From a virus, in the IMG/VR virus record IMGVR_UViG_3300031997_000034, positions 1-34,696 of that record: DNA of 34,696 bases. The stretch is one strand, 5' to 3'. The notes below the pieces were generated by a model. The model had not been told where the DNA came from. It saw nothing but the letters and a program-made list of their open reading frames with translations, and did no database searches. Both the position numbers and the translations under genes were made by a program. Shown piece by piece: positions 1-8,464 of this stretch; the first letter of the stretch is position 1; each line of letters starts with the position of its first letter.

Positions 1-2
1 AT

Positions 3-2048
3 CGCCCTCACACGTTCTTCGTAGGCTACGTGTCGGGTGAGACGTTGAAGTTCAATTGGAGTACGCATGTAGTAGAATTTGAAGCTGCAAGCTTGAACAT
101 CATAATGGATAAGCTCGACGTCTTCGGCGCAACTACCTTATTCAAACCTGGAGTGCAAGATACTACATGGTTCGAAATTCCTCTTATGACTGCAGATAAA
201 GCAGTTGCACACTTCTTGCGATGGCATACTACAGCTCTGACAATCGCCGATTTTCATCCTACGTTGGATACGAGGGAACTCCAAAACGTAGACTTCGAAC
301 GTGGTGGCGGAGCAAATCCAGTTAGGAACTTTTATAAGACTGCAATACTCGCGGATATGCGTTGTGATGCTCAAGGTACTTTCTGGGCAGAGATGATGCA
401 ACAGTTCCTTCCTATTGCGGTTCGCAGTGCACTCGTTCTCAACGATCTTACTCGAAATAAATGGAGAGGTCAACCTCAGATTACAGACGTAATGTTGTCG
501 AACACGTCATATGTCGAGGCTGGGGGGGTTGCCTTCTCAGGGGCTACTGGAACGTTCCAAGCGTACCTTGCAGGATATCCAGGCAACGTTCCTGGTAGAT
601 TCGGAAGGGCAGAAAACGTTACAGGACTCGCTGTAAATTCGCAAACTCAACTAAGCGAGCTTGTTGGACATATTTGGGCAGACAAGGTCTCGAGGAATCC
701 AGAGGTAGTCATGCCCATGGCAGGCAACTATCGTGAGTACGATATTGCTCCATTCAAGTGGTCGACTCTATCGCTTCAGCATGACTTTGTAAACTGGGTT
801 GATAAGAGGTTGCAACCGATCAGAATCTCACACGTATACCATCCAACCAAGAAGGCTCTGCTAACTGATATTACGTTCAAGCCTGAGACTTGGGGCGTGC
901 CAGGCGTTACCGTTACCTTACCGCCTGTAGTTCCTTCAGATCCTGAGAGTCCTCCTTATCCGCCAATACCAGTACCCCCTCCAATACCAGTACCTGTATA
1001 CGAAATCGTGGTGGTTGCAAACGATCACCAGATAGGGTACTCTGCCAATTTCTTCGAAGTTTCTCCTATCTGGGTGAACATCAGGGGTGGCGCTCTTGCT
1101 TCTGCTACTGGTCATATTTCTTGCTTCGACGTCGCAGCAAACGGAGAAGCCTGGTTGTGCACTACCGAAGGGTATGCAGGGGCGAATCTAAGTCTCAATG
1201 GGATCTTCTACTGCCATCACATTATGACTGGAAGCTGGGTACTTGTAAAATCTGAAGTTGCTATCAGAGCGGAAGTACTAAACACTGGCGATGGATACGC
1301 CGAGACGTTGTCTGTAGATAGTAACGGAACTGTTTGGGTTCCGATTACAAATGCAGTAGCCTGGGCTCCAAATGGAGTGTTCCAATACTATACAGGCAGC
1401 GGAGGCTCTTTAGGCGCTATTCAAACTCGCACCTGTACTCCTCCCGCACCTGGCTTTGGCCGAGGCTATGTGGGTGGTAAACAGTTCAGTTGTAGAAGTG
1501 ACGGAACGGTTTCTTGGCTTGCAATCGTAGAGACTAACGGCTATCCTGGCTATTGGGACTTTAGTGCTGACGCTTACGTACCTTACTGGCTTGGATTTGC
1601 AAGTCTTGCCTCAGTAGCTCCAACTACGAATATACTAACTCTTGGTGGGCATGTTTGTGCTGCTGATGGCTCTGTCCTTCAAACAGGTGCAGCACCAGAT
1701 TACCCTTTGGTAGCTAATGGCGGTACGATTTACTGGACCAGAAATGCCGATGGGTACTTGATGCAGGATGGAGGTGTATTTGGAATTCCGAACGACATTC
1801 CAGGAACGGATGGAGTGTTTGCTCCAACGTCCGCATCAAGTGGTGGGTACACAACCGTCAGTACACCAACGGAAGTTATCTGGGTCTCTCGCATACCAGG
1901 ATCGAACTGGCGTCGCTTTATTGCCTTTACGACTTTAGGAGGTACAGGTAGTAACTGGGAAACGAAAGATGGGGACTGGGTTACGAAGATAGGAACCTGG
2001 CCAACCAGTTCTAATATACCTATGGTCAAGTACGCGGTGGTGACATGA
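3..2048 (+). CDS. Tail/baseplate-type structural protein, 5' end cut by window
   Basis: The reading frame is open from base 3, and the residues before the GTG at 30 (…PHTFFVGY) read as normal protein, so I treat the gene as truncated by the window edge rather than starting at 30. Counting from the GTG, about 290 residues of mixed alpha/beta protein are followed by a proline-rich hinge (about 292-325, runs such as PPIPVPPPIPVP) and a C-terminal part of about 340 residues rich in G, S, T, W and Y, which suggests a beta-structured, possibly propeller-like, exposed domain. The stop overlaps the ATG of the tail fibre gene (ATGA). Position and architecture suggest a tail-tip or baseplate component that carries or contacts the fibre. 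No family was recognised with certainty; the structural role is inferred from context. Confidence 0.6.
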   Translation, partial: RPHTFFVGYVSGETLKFNWSTHVVEFEAASLNIIMDKLDVFGATTLFKPGVQDTTWFEIPLMTADKAVAHFLRWHTTALTIADFHPTLDTRELQNVDFERGGGANPVRNFYKTAILADMRCDAQGTFWAEMMQQFLPIAVRSALVLNDLTRNKWRGQPQITDVMLSNTSYVEAGGVAFSGATGTFQAYLAGYPGNVPGRFGRAENVTGLAVNSQTQLSELVGHIWADKVSRNPEVVMPMAGNYREYDIAPFKWSTLSLQHDFVNWVDKRLQPIRISHVYHPTKKALLTDITFKPETWGVPGVTVTLPPVVPSDPESPPYPPIPVPPPIPVPVYEIVVVANDHQIGYSANFFEVSPIWVNIRGGALASATGHISCFDVAANGEAWLCTTEGYAGANLSLNGIFYCHHIMTGSWVLVKSEVAIRAEVLNTGDGYAETLSVDSNGTVWVPITNAVAWAPNGVFQYYTGSGGSLGAIQTRTCTPPAPGFGRGYVGGKQFSCRSDGTVSWLAIVETNGYPGYWDFSADAYVPYWLGFASLASVAPTTNILTLGGHVCAADGSVLQTGAAPDYPLVANGGTIYWTRNADGYLMQDGGVFGIPNDIPGTDGVFAPTSASSGGYTTVSTPTEVIWVSRIPGSNWRRFIAFTTLGGTGSNWETKDGDWVTKIGTWPTSSNIPMVKYAVVT

Positions 2049-5000
2049 GTCTATCTAGAGCTCAACAACAGATACGGAAAGCCTTTCTGGGACACCTCGC
2101 CAAGAAGCAAGATACTCCAATCCTCATTCCTGGACTTCTTGGTACGTACTCGGGTGGGAGTGCGGTAGTACAAGTGCCCAATCGTCCTGACTACGTATAT
2201 GTTCGGTTGCGTGGTGTACAGTCCGAACTCGTTGAAGCTCTCAATAGAAGCGTGTTGAGGTCTTTCAATTTACCAGTGTTGGTAATTAGAGAAGGAGGCC
2301 ACTGGAGAGTATACGACGTCAACGAAGCTGGGATGAGCACAGGAGGCTCCGGTCAAGCGTTCCTTCCGAACCACGGAGCACAGCACTCTTTTAGCGGCGG
2401 AACTGGATCTGCGCAAGGCGATATCACATGGGTGTTCAAGCGACAGTTTATGCCTCTCCTCACACGGCCTACAGCTCCCAACTCGATGGGTGTGTATGTC
2501 GAGTCTGACTACTTCGCTCTTGGTGGTAGCTTTGTATGGTTCGCGGGTACAGGCACACCCCAATTTACCTCTCTCGTCCCCGTAGTATCGAATCAGGCTC
2601 TGTTCGTAACGGTCTATCTTGACCACAACGGAAACTTAGACTATATCACGGGTACGTCGTTTGCGTACACAGGATCCGTTAGCGATCCTGATGGCTTGGT
2701 ACCAATGCCAGCAGTGGGAGACGGCATACCTCTATCTTCCATATTCATCTACAATACACAAACAAAGGTTGGCTGGCCTGATATCTGGGATGTTCGTACA
2801 GTTGTTCAAGATCCAACGGCGGGTGTAGCAGCTGCTGGTTGGGCGTTGGTCGGTAACTTAGGTACAGTGGCAGGCACGAATTTCGTCGGTACCAGAGATG
2901 CTCAAGACCTCGTCGTAAAGACAAACAACGCTGAGGTTGCAAGATTCTATAACGGCGGTGGTTTCTCTGTAGGTAGCCTCACCGCCGATACCGTCGTCTA
3001 CGCTGACGCGAGTAAGAAGCTAGTCAGCCTAGCAAACGCAGCGGGTGTGCTTACTAACAATGGTGTTGGAGTTCTGTCATGGGGTGCCGGCGGAGGAATA
3101 CCGGCGTTAACTGCAACCTATATTGGATATGGCGATGCTGGAAACTTGTTGACCGGAAGCGCAAATCTGACCTGGGATGCCACTCGTCTCACGGCCCAAA
3201 TCTCAGATGCGGCGACTAACACGGTTGTCTATCCGCTTCGAGTTTCGCACATCACAAGTGGTATGGCAGCGGCTCTGTTTGGCGCAGGAATTGACTTTCA
3301 GCTTGAGAACGCAGGCGGAAACAACGTCGTAGCGGGCATGATCGAGGCGGTCTGGAAAACGCCAACCAACGCGGCGGAAGTTGGGCAACTTGTCTTTAGA
3401 ACATTACAGGCCGGAACACTCTTTCCAGCCATCATTGTCACAGGCGGCACCACAACGGAAGTCGGGAACGCACGCGGTCTTGGATCAATCGAAATTCAAG
3501 CTGGGCGCGCTCTTGCCGCTGAGGTTGCGAGTGGTTCTGCCTCAGTATTGATTGCCACGAGAGGCGAGGCAAGCGGCGCTAGCTCACTGGCGATTGGTTA
3601 TTTTCCAGTCGCATCTGGTCCTCAGGCAATTGCAATCGGTAAAGGAACATCGTCTGGAAATGGGTCAATACTGATTGCGCCGTCCCATCCTACTGGTTCT
3701 TCTACCGTCAGCGGGGATACCTCAGTAGCGATTGGGATTTTGCACAATGTATCTGGAGACAAATCCGTAGGGATTGGACAAAGGGCAGTTATCACTCACG
3801 ACGGTTCATTCCTATATGCAGATCAAACAGCCGCCGACTTCAACAGTGTGGCCGCAGACGAGTTTGCCCTTCGCGCTCGCGGCGGACTCCGACATGCTTA
3901 CGATGACGCTTATTATTGGACGGCAAATGTATCTAATGCCGGCGTAACGACATTTGCTACGTTGCCGGTCGGCGCGGGATTCGTGTTCACTCCGCCAGTG
4001 ACATTCAATGCAGCGCAGACTATCAACACGACGACTATCCCACAACTGGCGCTAACGAATCCGACTGGCCCGGCCTCGCTGACTGTGAGCGTGGCTGCGA
4101 CGACAGGCGCAGTAACGTTGGACGCGGCAGGGACTGCACCAAGTTTCTCGTTCACTGACCCCGTAACTGTGAAGGGTACAACTGCTACAGACTCTCCGAC
4201 TTTTAACGTTGAGTTTCTGTCCGCATCCGGTTGGACTTCCGTTGACTGGACGGGTGATTGGGCTACCGGTTGGACACACGATGTAGGCAACACGACCGCG
4301 CTGTCGCAGTCTACAGCGGCGGAAAACACAACCAAATACCAGATTGCTTACACCGTCTCTGGCCCGGCTGGAGGCTCATTTACTATCGCGTTCGGTGGAC
4401 AATCGCTGGCTGGAATTACGGCCACTGGCACATTTGGCCCGACTACTACGTCAACTGCCAATCTCGTTATCACGCCCACGTCTGATTTTGTTGGTACAAT
4501 CGTTATTTCAATCAAGAAAATCACAGCAGCCTCAACTGCGGTCTTTGTGTTGACCAGTTCGGACAGTGTAACCAAGTTCGAGTTACTCGCTAGTTCCGCC
4601 ACGGCCGGGAATACTTTCGTTGGGGCCGGGTGTGGTAGATACAACACAACAGGAATCAGAAACACTGTTCTTGGCTACCAGTCACTTTACAACTCCACGA
4701 CAGGCGACTATAACGTTGCGGTCGGATACCAGGCCCTAAACGCCAGTACAGTCGGGGCAGGTAATTTCGGACTTGGGTATCGCGCTCTGTATAGCAGCGT
4801 TGCCTGTTCTAACAATACCGCAATCGGCGGCTCCGGTCTATTCTATCTGACATCAGGCGATTGCAACGTTGCGCTCGGAGTTAGCGCTGGCAGGTATCGC
4901 GGCGCTGGCTCTAACACGTTGACGACCGCCAACAATGCTGTTCTAATCGGCTATAACGTTCGTGCGAGCGCCAATGGTAACACGAACGAAATCGTCATTG

Positions 5001-5674
5001 GCGCAAACGCAATCGGCGCGGGAGGCAACACCGTAACTCTGGGCCACACGGACATCGTGCAAACACTATTGAACGGAGCGACCTCCATCACTGGACGCTC
5101 CGATGCCAAACAACTTCTCGTCACGGGTTTTACGACACAGGCTGTTGCAACGCCGCTCGTAGGATTCACGCGGGCGGATGCTGCTGCAGGCATCTCGCAG
5201 ATGCTCGGATTGACGGCACTGGGTTCTGGTGCGAATGGCGACGGCGGCAGTATAGTCATGGCTGGCAAGTCCAGCACGACGGCTGCGACGCTAATGGGGC
5301 TTGACCAGTGGCTGTATGTAATTGCGACACACGCAAGTTATACTACTCGTCGTATATGGAGTGCATACGATTCCGGCGGCGTTCGTGAAGGATTCCGGCT
5401 AGAGACGAACGGCGCGGCTGCAATGCTTGGCTTCTACGGCGGGGCGGCAGTAGTTCGTGGCGCAGCATTGACGGCGCAACTAACGACGATCACCCACACT
5501 GCGCCAGGAACACCAGACTATGCCTTGCAGGACTTGGTGCAAAACACTGGTTTTGGATTTGTAACGAAGGATGAAGGTAACTCGACGCTAGCCGTCATCG
5601 CAAATTTGCAAGTGCGGATTGCTCAGTTGGAAGCCAGACTGGACAGTGCCACTGGCGTCAACTTGTTTGCTTAG
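2045..5674 (+). CDS. Tail fibre / receptor-binding protein with adhesin-like repeats
   Basis: A 1209-residue protein starting at an ATG that overlaps the previous stop. The N-terminal ~100 residues look like a compact tail-attachment domain. Two blocks, at about residues 495-590 and 855-1000, carry G-x-x-S-x-A-I-G and N-x-A-x-G-x-x-A-L type repeats (for example SLAIGY, AIAIGKG, NVAVGYQAL, NVALGVSAG), the pattern of trimeric autotransporter (YadA-like) head repeats that form left-handed beta-rolls. The last ~30 residues (NLQVRIAQLEARL) have heptad spacing and could form a trimeric coiled coil. It would act outside the virion in host recognition. From about 2.95 kb onward the codons look richer in GC than in the first 900 bases, consistent with a transferred distal part. 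No peptidase or endosialidase chaperone domain was recognised. Confidence 0.75.
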   Translation: MSLSRAQQQIRKAFLGHLAKKQDTPILIPGLLGTYSGGSAVVQVPNRPDYVYVRLRGVQSELVEALNRSVLRSFNLPVLVIREGGHWRVYDVNEAGMSTGGSGQAFLPNHGAQHSFSGGTGSAQGDITWVFKRQFMPLLTRPTAPNSMGVYVESDYFALGGSFVWFAGTGTPQFTSLVPVVSNQALFVTVYLDHNGNLDYITGTSFAYTGSVSDPDGLVPMPAVGDGIPLSSIFIYNTQTKVGWPDIWDVRTVVQDPTAGVAAAGWALVGNLGTVAGTNFVGTRDAQDLVVKTNNAEVARFYNGGGFSVGSLTADTVVYADASKKLVSLANAAGVLTNNGVGVLSWGAGGGIPALTATYIGYGDAGNLLTGSANLTWDATRLTAQISDAATNTVVYPLRVSHITSGMAAALFGAGIDFQLENAGGNNVVAGMIEAVWKTPTNAAEVGQLVFRTLQAGTLFPAIIVTGGTTTEVGNARGLGSIEIQAGRALAAEVASGSASVLIATRGEASGASSLAIGYFPVASGPQAIAIGKGTSSGNGSILIAPSHPTGSSTVSGDTSVAIGILHNVSGDKSVGIGQRAVITHDGSFLYADQTAADFNSVAADEFALRARGGLRHAYDDAYYWTANVSNAGVTTFATLPVGAGFVFTPPVTFNAAQTINTTTIPQLALTNPTGPASLTVSVAATTGAVTLDAAGTAPSFSFTDPVTVKGTTATDSPTFNVEFLSASGWTSVDWTGDWATGWTHDVGNTTALSQSTAAENTTKYQIAYTVSGPAGGSFTIAFGGQSLAGITATGTFGPTTTSTANLVITPTSDFVGTIVISIKKITAASTAVFVLTSSDSVTKFELLASSATAGNTFVGAGCGRYNTTGIRNTVLGYQSLYNSTTGDYNVAVGYQALNASTVGAGNFGLGYRALYSSVACSNNTAIGGSGLFYLTSGDCNVALGVSAGRYRGAGSNTLTTANNAVLIGYNVRASANGNTNEIVIGANAIGAGGNTVTLGHTDIVQTLLNGATSITGRSDAKQLLVTGFTTQAVATPLVGFTRADAAAGISQMLGLTALGSGANGDGGSIVMAGKSSTTAATLMGLDQWLYVIATHASYTTRRIWSAYDSGGVREGFRLETNGAAAMLGFYGGAAVVRGAALTAQLTTITHTAPGTPDYALQDLVQNTGFGFVTKDEGNSTLAVIANLQVRIAQLEARLDSATGVNLFA

Positions 5675-5758
5675 GTGTCGCTTCCAAGTGCACAAGCAGA
5701 ACGGACTACTATGCCGCTTCTGTCGCCACCGATTCCGCCCATGCCCCCATTCTGCTAA
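5675..5758 (+). CDS. Possible 27-residue proline-rich peptide
   Basis: GTG directly abuts the TAG of the tail fibre gene. The frame encodes 27 residues ending in a proline/methionine-rich stretch (SPPIPPMPPFC) before TAA. The back-to-back stop and start would allow translational coupling, and short proline-rich tail peptides occur near phage fibre genes. There is no separate ribosome binding site and the length is minimal, so it may be chance. Confidence 0.25.
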   Translation: MSLPSAQAERTTMPLLSPPIPPMPPFC

Positions 5759-5813
5759 CCTGGGGGACGACTGAGTGACATTGAAACTCGATTACAGCTA
5801 ACAGGAGGATAAA

Positions 5814-5915
5814 ATGATATCATATTATGTAGCAACGGCGGGCAATGATGGACTAACTACACTAACTCCTTGGCAGACACTTGGCAAAGTGGGTATCAGA
5901 CCAGGTCGTCGATGA
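5814..5915 (+). pseudogene. Truncated tailspike-like N-terminus (33 residues)
   Basis: A strong AGGAGG (5803-5808) sits five bases before ATG 5814. The 33-residue product begins ISYYVATAGNDG and continues with LTPWQTLGKV. That is the opening seen in right-handed beta-helix (pectate-lyase fold, DUF1565-like) proteins: YYV-x-x-x-GND-x…PW-x-T. A real member would run for hundreds of residues; this one stops at TGA 5913-5915, which overlaps the glycosyltransferase ATG (5912). I infer that a tailspike gene was mostly replaced by the downstream cassette, leaving its ribosome binding site and first codons as a leader that couples translation of the glycosyltransferase. The resemblance is from pattern only. 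Confidence 0.5.
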
Positions 5916-6583
5916 TTTCTATCATCGTTCCCAGTATGTATAGACCAGATCAGTTCCGCGAATGTATAAAACGGCTTCGTGAGACTACTACTGGTTTCGA
6001 TGTCGAAATTGTTGCAGTCGTCGACGGCCGTTGTAGCCGAACTCTTGCAGTAGCAGCGGAGTTACAACTTCTTACTATCTTCAACGAAAAGCACCAGGGT
6101 GCGCTTGTAAGTTGGAACAGAGGGTTGAGGGTATGCTCTGGCAATTATGTAGTTACTATTGCTGACGACGTCTATTGTCACGACAATTGGCTAGAAGAAG
6201 CTCTCAAGTCACATGCAACGCTTCCAGGATGGTCAGGAATAGTCGGCCTGAATCCTCTACACGATGAGGGATATAGGAAAACACATTGCTGTCACTTCCT
6301 TGCTGACCGCAAAGCAATTCGTGAGGTACTGGGTGGTGTGCTCTTCTACGAAACAAAGTACAAGCACTACTGCTCCGACAACGAAACTTACGATAGGGCC
6401 GTGAAAGCAAGACGTTACGTTGCATCTGAAAAGTCCATTGTAGAACATCTTCACTGGCGCCACGAGAAAGCTACCAAGGACATCGTTTACGCGTTGACGG
6501 AACAATATCTTGCAGACGACTACAAGGTATTACGTGCACGAAAAGCAGCAGGTTATCCGAATGACTTCCCCTCGATGATATGA
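5912..6583 (+). CDS. Glycosyltransferase family 2 (GT-A fold)
   Basis: The start chosen is ATG 5912, overlapping the leader stop; the upstream TTG extension reads as junk. The product (223 residues) opens with MISIIVPSMYRP, the first beta strand of GT-A glycosyltransferases, followed by VEIVAVVDG, then GALVSWNRGL and a metal-binding acidic motif in VTIADDV (about residues 85-86). This arrangement is standard for family 2 enzymes transferring a sugar from a nucleotide-sugar; the C-terminal half has H- and D-rich segments (CSDNETYDRA, HLHWRHE) typical of the acceptor region. Donor and acceptor cannot be read from sequence. It is the first of five coupled genes (ATGA overlap with the methyltransferase), so it probably acts in the same glycan-modification route. 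Confidence 0.85.
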   Translation: MISIIVPSMYRPDQFRECIKRLRETTTGFDVEIVAVVDGRCSRTLAVAAELQLLTIFNEKHQGALVSWNRGLRVCSGNYVVTIADDVYCHDNWLEEALKSHATLPGWSGIVGLNPLHDEGYRKTHCCHFLADRKAIREVLGGVLFYETKYKHYCSDNETYDRAVKARRYVASEKSIVEHLHWRHEKATKDIVYALTEQYLADDYKVLRARKAAGYPNDFPSMI

Positions 6584-7119
6584 ACACAATCGACTCCCTC
6601 TATAACTTCGCTCTATTTTCTCCTTTCTCAGATATCGCGGAACATCTCGAAACTCTTAGAGACTACGCGAGTAAATGTGATGACATCGCTGAGTTCGGAG
6701 TACGAACTGGTATATCAACTATTGGACTTCTCATGGGTCATCCGAAGAAGATGACCTCGTACGATTACCACAACTTCCCCTACGTTCGAGAATACTTAGA
6801 AGCAGCCCAGCTAGCTGGGATCAACTTCACCTTCAAGGAGCAAGACGATTGTCTAGAATTAATTGAACCTGTAGACTTCCTGTTCATCGACAGCGAGCAC
6901 ACCTATGAACAGACACACCGTGAGCTCCAAATGCACTCCGAGCAGGTTAGGAAGTGGATTGGCTTTCACGATACCTTCTGGGAACTATCTACACAGCTAG
7001 TTGAAGGGCCTTCATGGCCTCTATGGCGTGCTATAAACGAGCTACTAGATACTAGTAAATGGCACGTCATACTCAATCGTCTGAACTGTAACGGACTGAC
7101 AATAATAGAACGAAAATGA
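6580..7119 (+). CDS. Class I SAM-dependent methyltransferase
   Basis: A 179-residue protein starting at an ATG overlapping the previous stop. Motif I appears as IAEFGVRTGIST (AdoMet-binding loop, E-x-G-x-x-x-G variant), and the later strand FLFIDSEHTYEQ matches the D-x-x-H-x-Y signature of the Methyltransf_24 / cephalosporin-hydroxylase-like group, followed by WIGFHDT. The family includes O-methyltransferases acting on sugars. The protein is small and appears to be only the Rossmann domain. Coupling to the neighbouring glycosyltransferase and sulfotransferase suggests a sugar substrate; this is inference. Confidence 0.75.
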   Translation: MNTIDSLYNFALFSPFSDIAEHLETLRDYASKCDDIAEFGVRTGISTIGLLMGHPKKMTSYDYHNFPYVREYLEAAQLAGINFTFKEQDDCLELIEPVDFLFIDSEHTYEQTHRELQMHSEQVRKWIGFHDTFWELSTQLVEGPSWPLWRAINELLDTSKWHVILNRLNCNGLTIIERK

Positions 7120-7775
7120 GCGTTATCTGGGTTGCATCTTTTCCACGAAGCGGGAACTCGTTTGTAATGAGTTTGCTGTGGAATCTATACGGGTGTCGGA
7201 CGAGCTCAATCTTCGATGAGACTGGGTACATAGATGCCCGTAAGCTCTACAAGATGTATGGATACGAGGCACTCACATACGAAAAGTTTGCTTATTGGAT
7301 GCTAGATCAAAAACCTCATTTCATCAAGACGCATAATGCTTGTACTGATTCGCTTCCAGCTATCTATGTAGTACGTGACGGACGCGACACGCTAGTGAGC
7401 CTAGCCCATTTCAAAATCGCGCAGAAGCGGGTAAAGACAGACTTTGAAGACACTCTTCGTAACAGCATTGCAACTCCAGGTTTCAGCTGGAGCAGGCGTG
7501 TGCTATGGTGGGTAAAGAAGCGAGCGTCAGTAGTCGTGAAGTATGAGGATCTAGTTAGAGCACCAGTACTCACACTGCACTATGCTCTCAAGAAGTTGCA
7601 TATCTCATCCGATAAGACTGGTATACCAATCTCGTTCGAGACACTACACAATATCGAACCTACTCAATATCGTAGTGGTAAAGTGGGTGTTTGGCGCGAG
7701 GAAATGAGTGAAGCAAACCAGGAGCTCTTCTGGAAGCTGCACGGTAAGGCAATGAAAGAGTTGGGGTATGACTAA
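7116..7775 (+). CDS. PAPS-dependent sulfotransferase
   Basis: A 219-residue protein with the full sulfotransferase signature. The 5'-phosphosulfate loop is SFPRSGNSF (residues 8-16), the probable catalytic histidine is H73 in FIKTHN, the 3'-phosphate-binding motif is YVVRDGRDTLVS (84-95), then VVKYEDL and the C-terminal GVWREEMS…LGY pattern. The family transfers sulfate from PAPS to hydroxyl groups of sugars, lipids or proteins. No PAPS-synthesis gene is visible in the window, so the donor would come from the host. ATGA overlap upstream and an 8-base overlap downstream place it firmly inside the five-gene cassette. The substrate is unknown; a sulfated sugar on the virion or host surface is the simplest idea. 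Confidence 0.88.
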   Translation: MSVIWVASFPRSGNSFVMSLLWNLYGCRTSSIFDETGYIDARKLYKMYGYEALTYEKFAYWMLDQKPHFIKTHNACTDSLPAIYVVRDGRDTLVSLAHFKIAQKRVKTDFEDTLRNSIATPGFSWSRRVLWWVKKRASVVVKYEDLVRAPVLTLHYALKKLHISSDKTGIPISFETLHNIEPTQYRSGKVGVWREEMSEANQELFWKLHGKAMKELGYD

Positions 7776-8463
7776 GAAGCTTGACTACGGAGAGTTCATA
7801 CAATCAGGAGATCTGGTATTTGATGTAGGAGCGAACGTCGGGGTGAAGACATCCGAATATTTAGCTCTTGGAGCTACTGTCATCTGCTTCGAACCGAGTT
7901 CAGAAGCTCTCGAAGTGCTTCGAAGTAGGTACGGCAATAATCCTCGTGTAGTTATCGAGCCAGTCGGGTTATACGATCACGAAGGCACAAGAAGGTTCTT
8001 TCCAGCAAAAGTATCAGGCCAGTCGACCTTTTCGCGAGCCTACATTCAGAACTCCCCGTGGTTTCCTCCCGAACACTGGAAGACTACGTACTTTGTCAAA
8101 GTAAGTACTCTCGATATCATGTTCAAAAAGTGGGGTGTGCCAAGGTTTCTCAAGGTAGACGTCGAAAGCTCCGAAGTAGAAGTCTTGTCCAGAATGAATT
8201 GGCCAGTCGATGCTCTGTCGTTTGAGTTCCATGTAGGGGAGCAGTGGAAGAAGGGGAGTACGTGGTGTGTGAACTTTCTCCATGACAAGTTTGGATATAG
8301 AAAGTTCAACTACATTGTCAACGATACGATCGACGGAGTGGGGATCGAAAGCAATGAGTACAGGTTTGACGATTGGGTCGATAAAGACACCCACCTTGCA
8401 GCTCTAAACGAAGAACCACGGCACTCAGGAATGAACTGGGGTGACGTCTATGCGAGGATCTAA
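7768..8463 (+). CDS. FkbM-family methyltransferase
   Basis: A 231-residue protein whose ATG overlaps the sulfotransferase stop by 8 bases. AdoMet-binding motif I is VFDVGANVGVKT (18-29), followed by VICFEPS (motif II acidic residue) and LKVDVESSE, the hallmark strand of FkbM enzymes. This family O-methylates hydroxyls on polyketides, glycans and glycolipids. Together with the other methyltransferase it suggests two methylation positions on the same product. The C-terminal 50 residues (from about NDTIDGVGIE) fall outside the core domain. Confidence 0.85.
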   Translation: MTKKLDYGEFIQSGDLVFDVGANVGVKTSEYLALGATVICFEPSSEALEVLRSRYGNNPRVVIEPVGLYDHEGTRRFFPAKVSGQSTFSRAYIQNSPWFPPEHWKTTYFVKVSTLDIMFKKWGVPRFLKVDVESSEVEVLSRMNWPVDALSFEFHVGEQWKKGSTWCVNFLHDKFGYRKFNYIVNDTIDGVGIESNEYRFDDWVDKDTHLAALNEEPRHSGMNWGDVYARI

Positions 8464-8464
8464 T

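Noticed and set aside
3812-4665. Long minus-strand and alternate-frame open frames inside the tail fibre gene.
   Set aside because: They are shadows produced by the low-complexity Gly/Ala/Thr coding; no ribosome binding sites.
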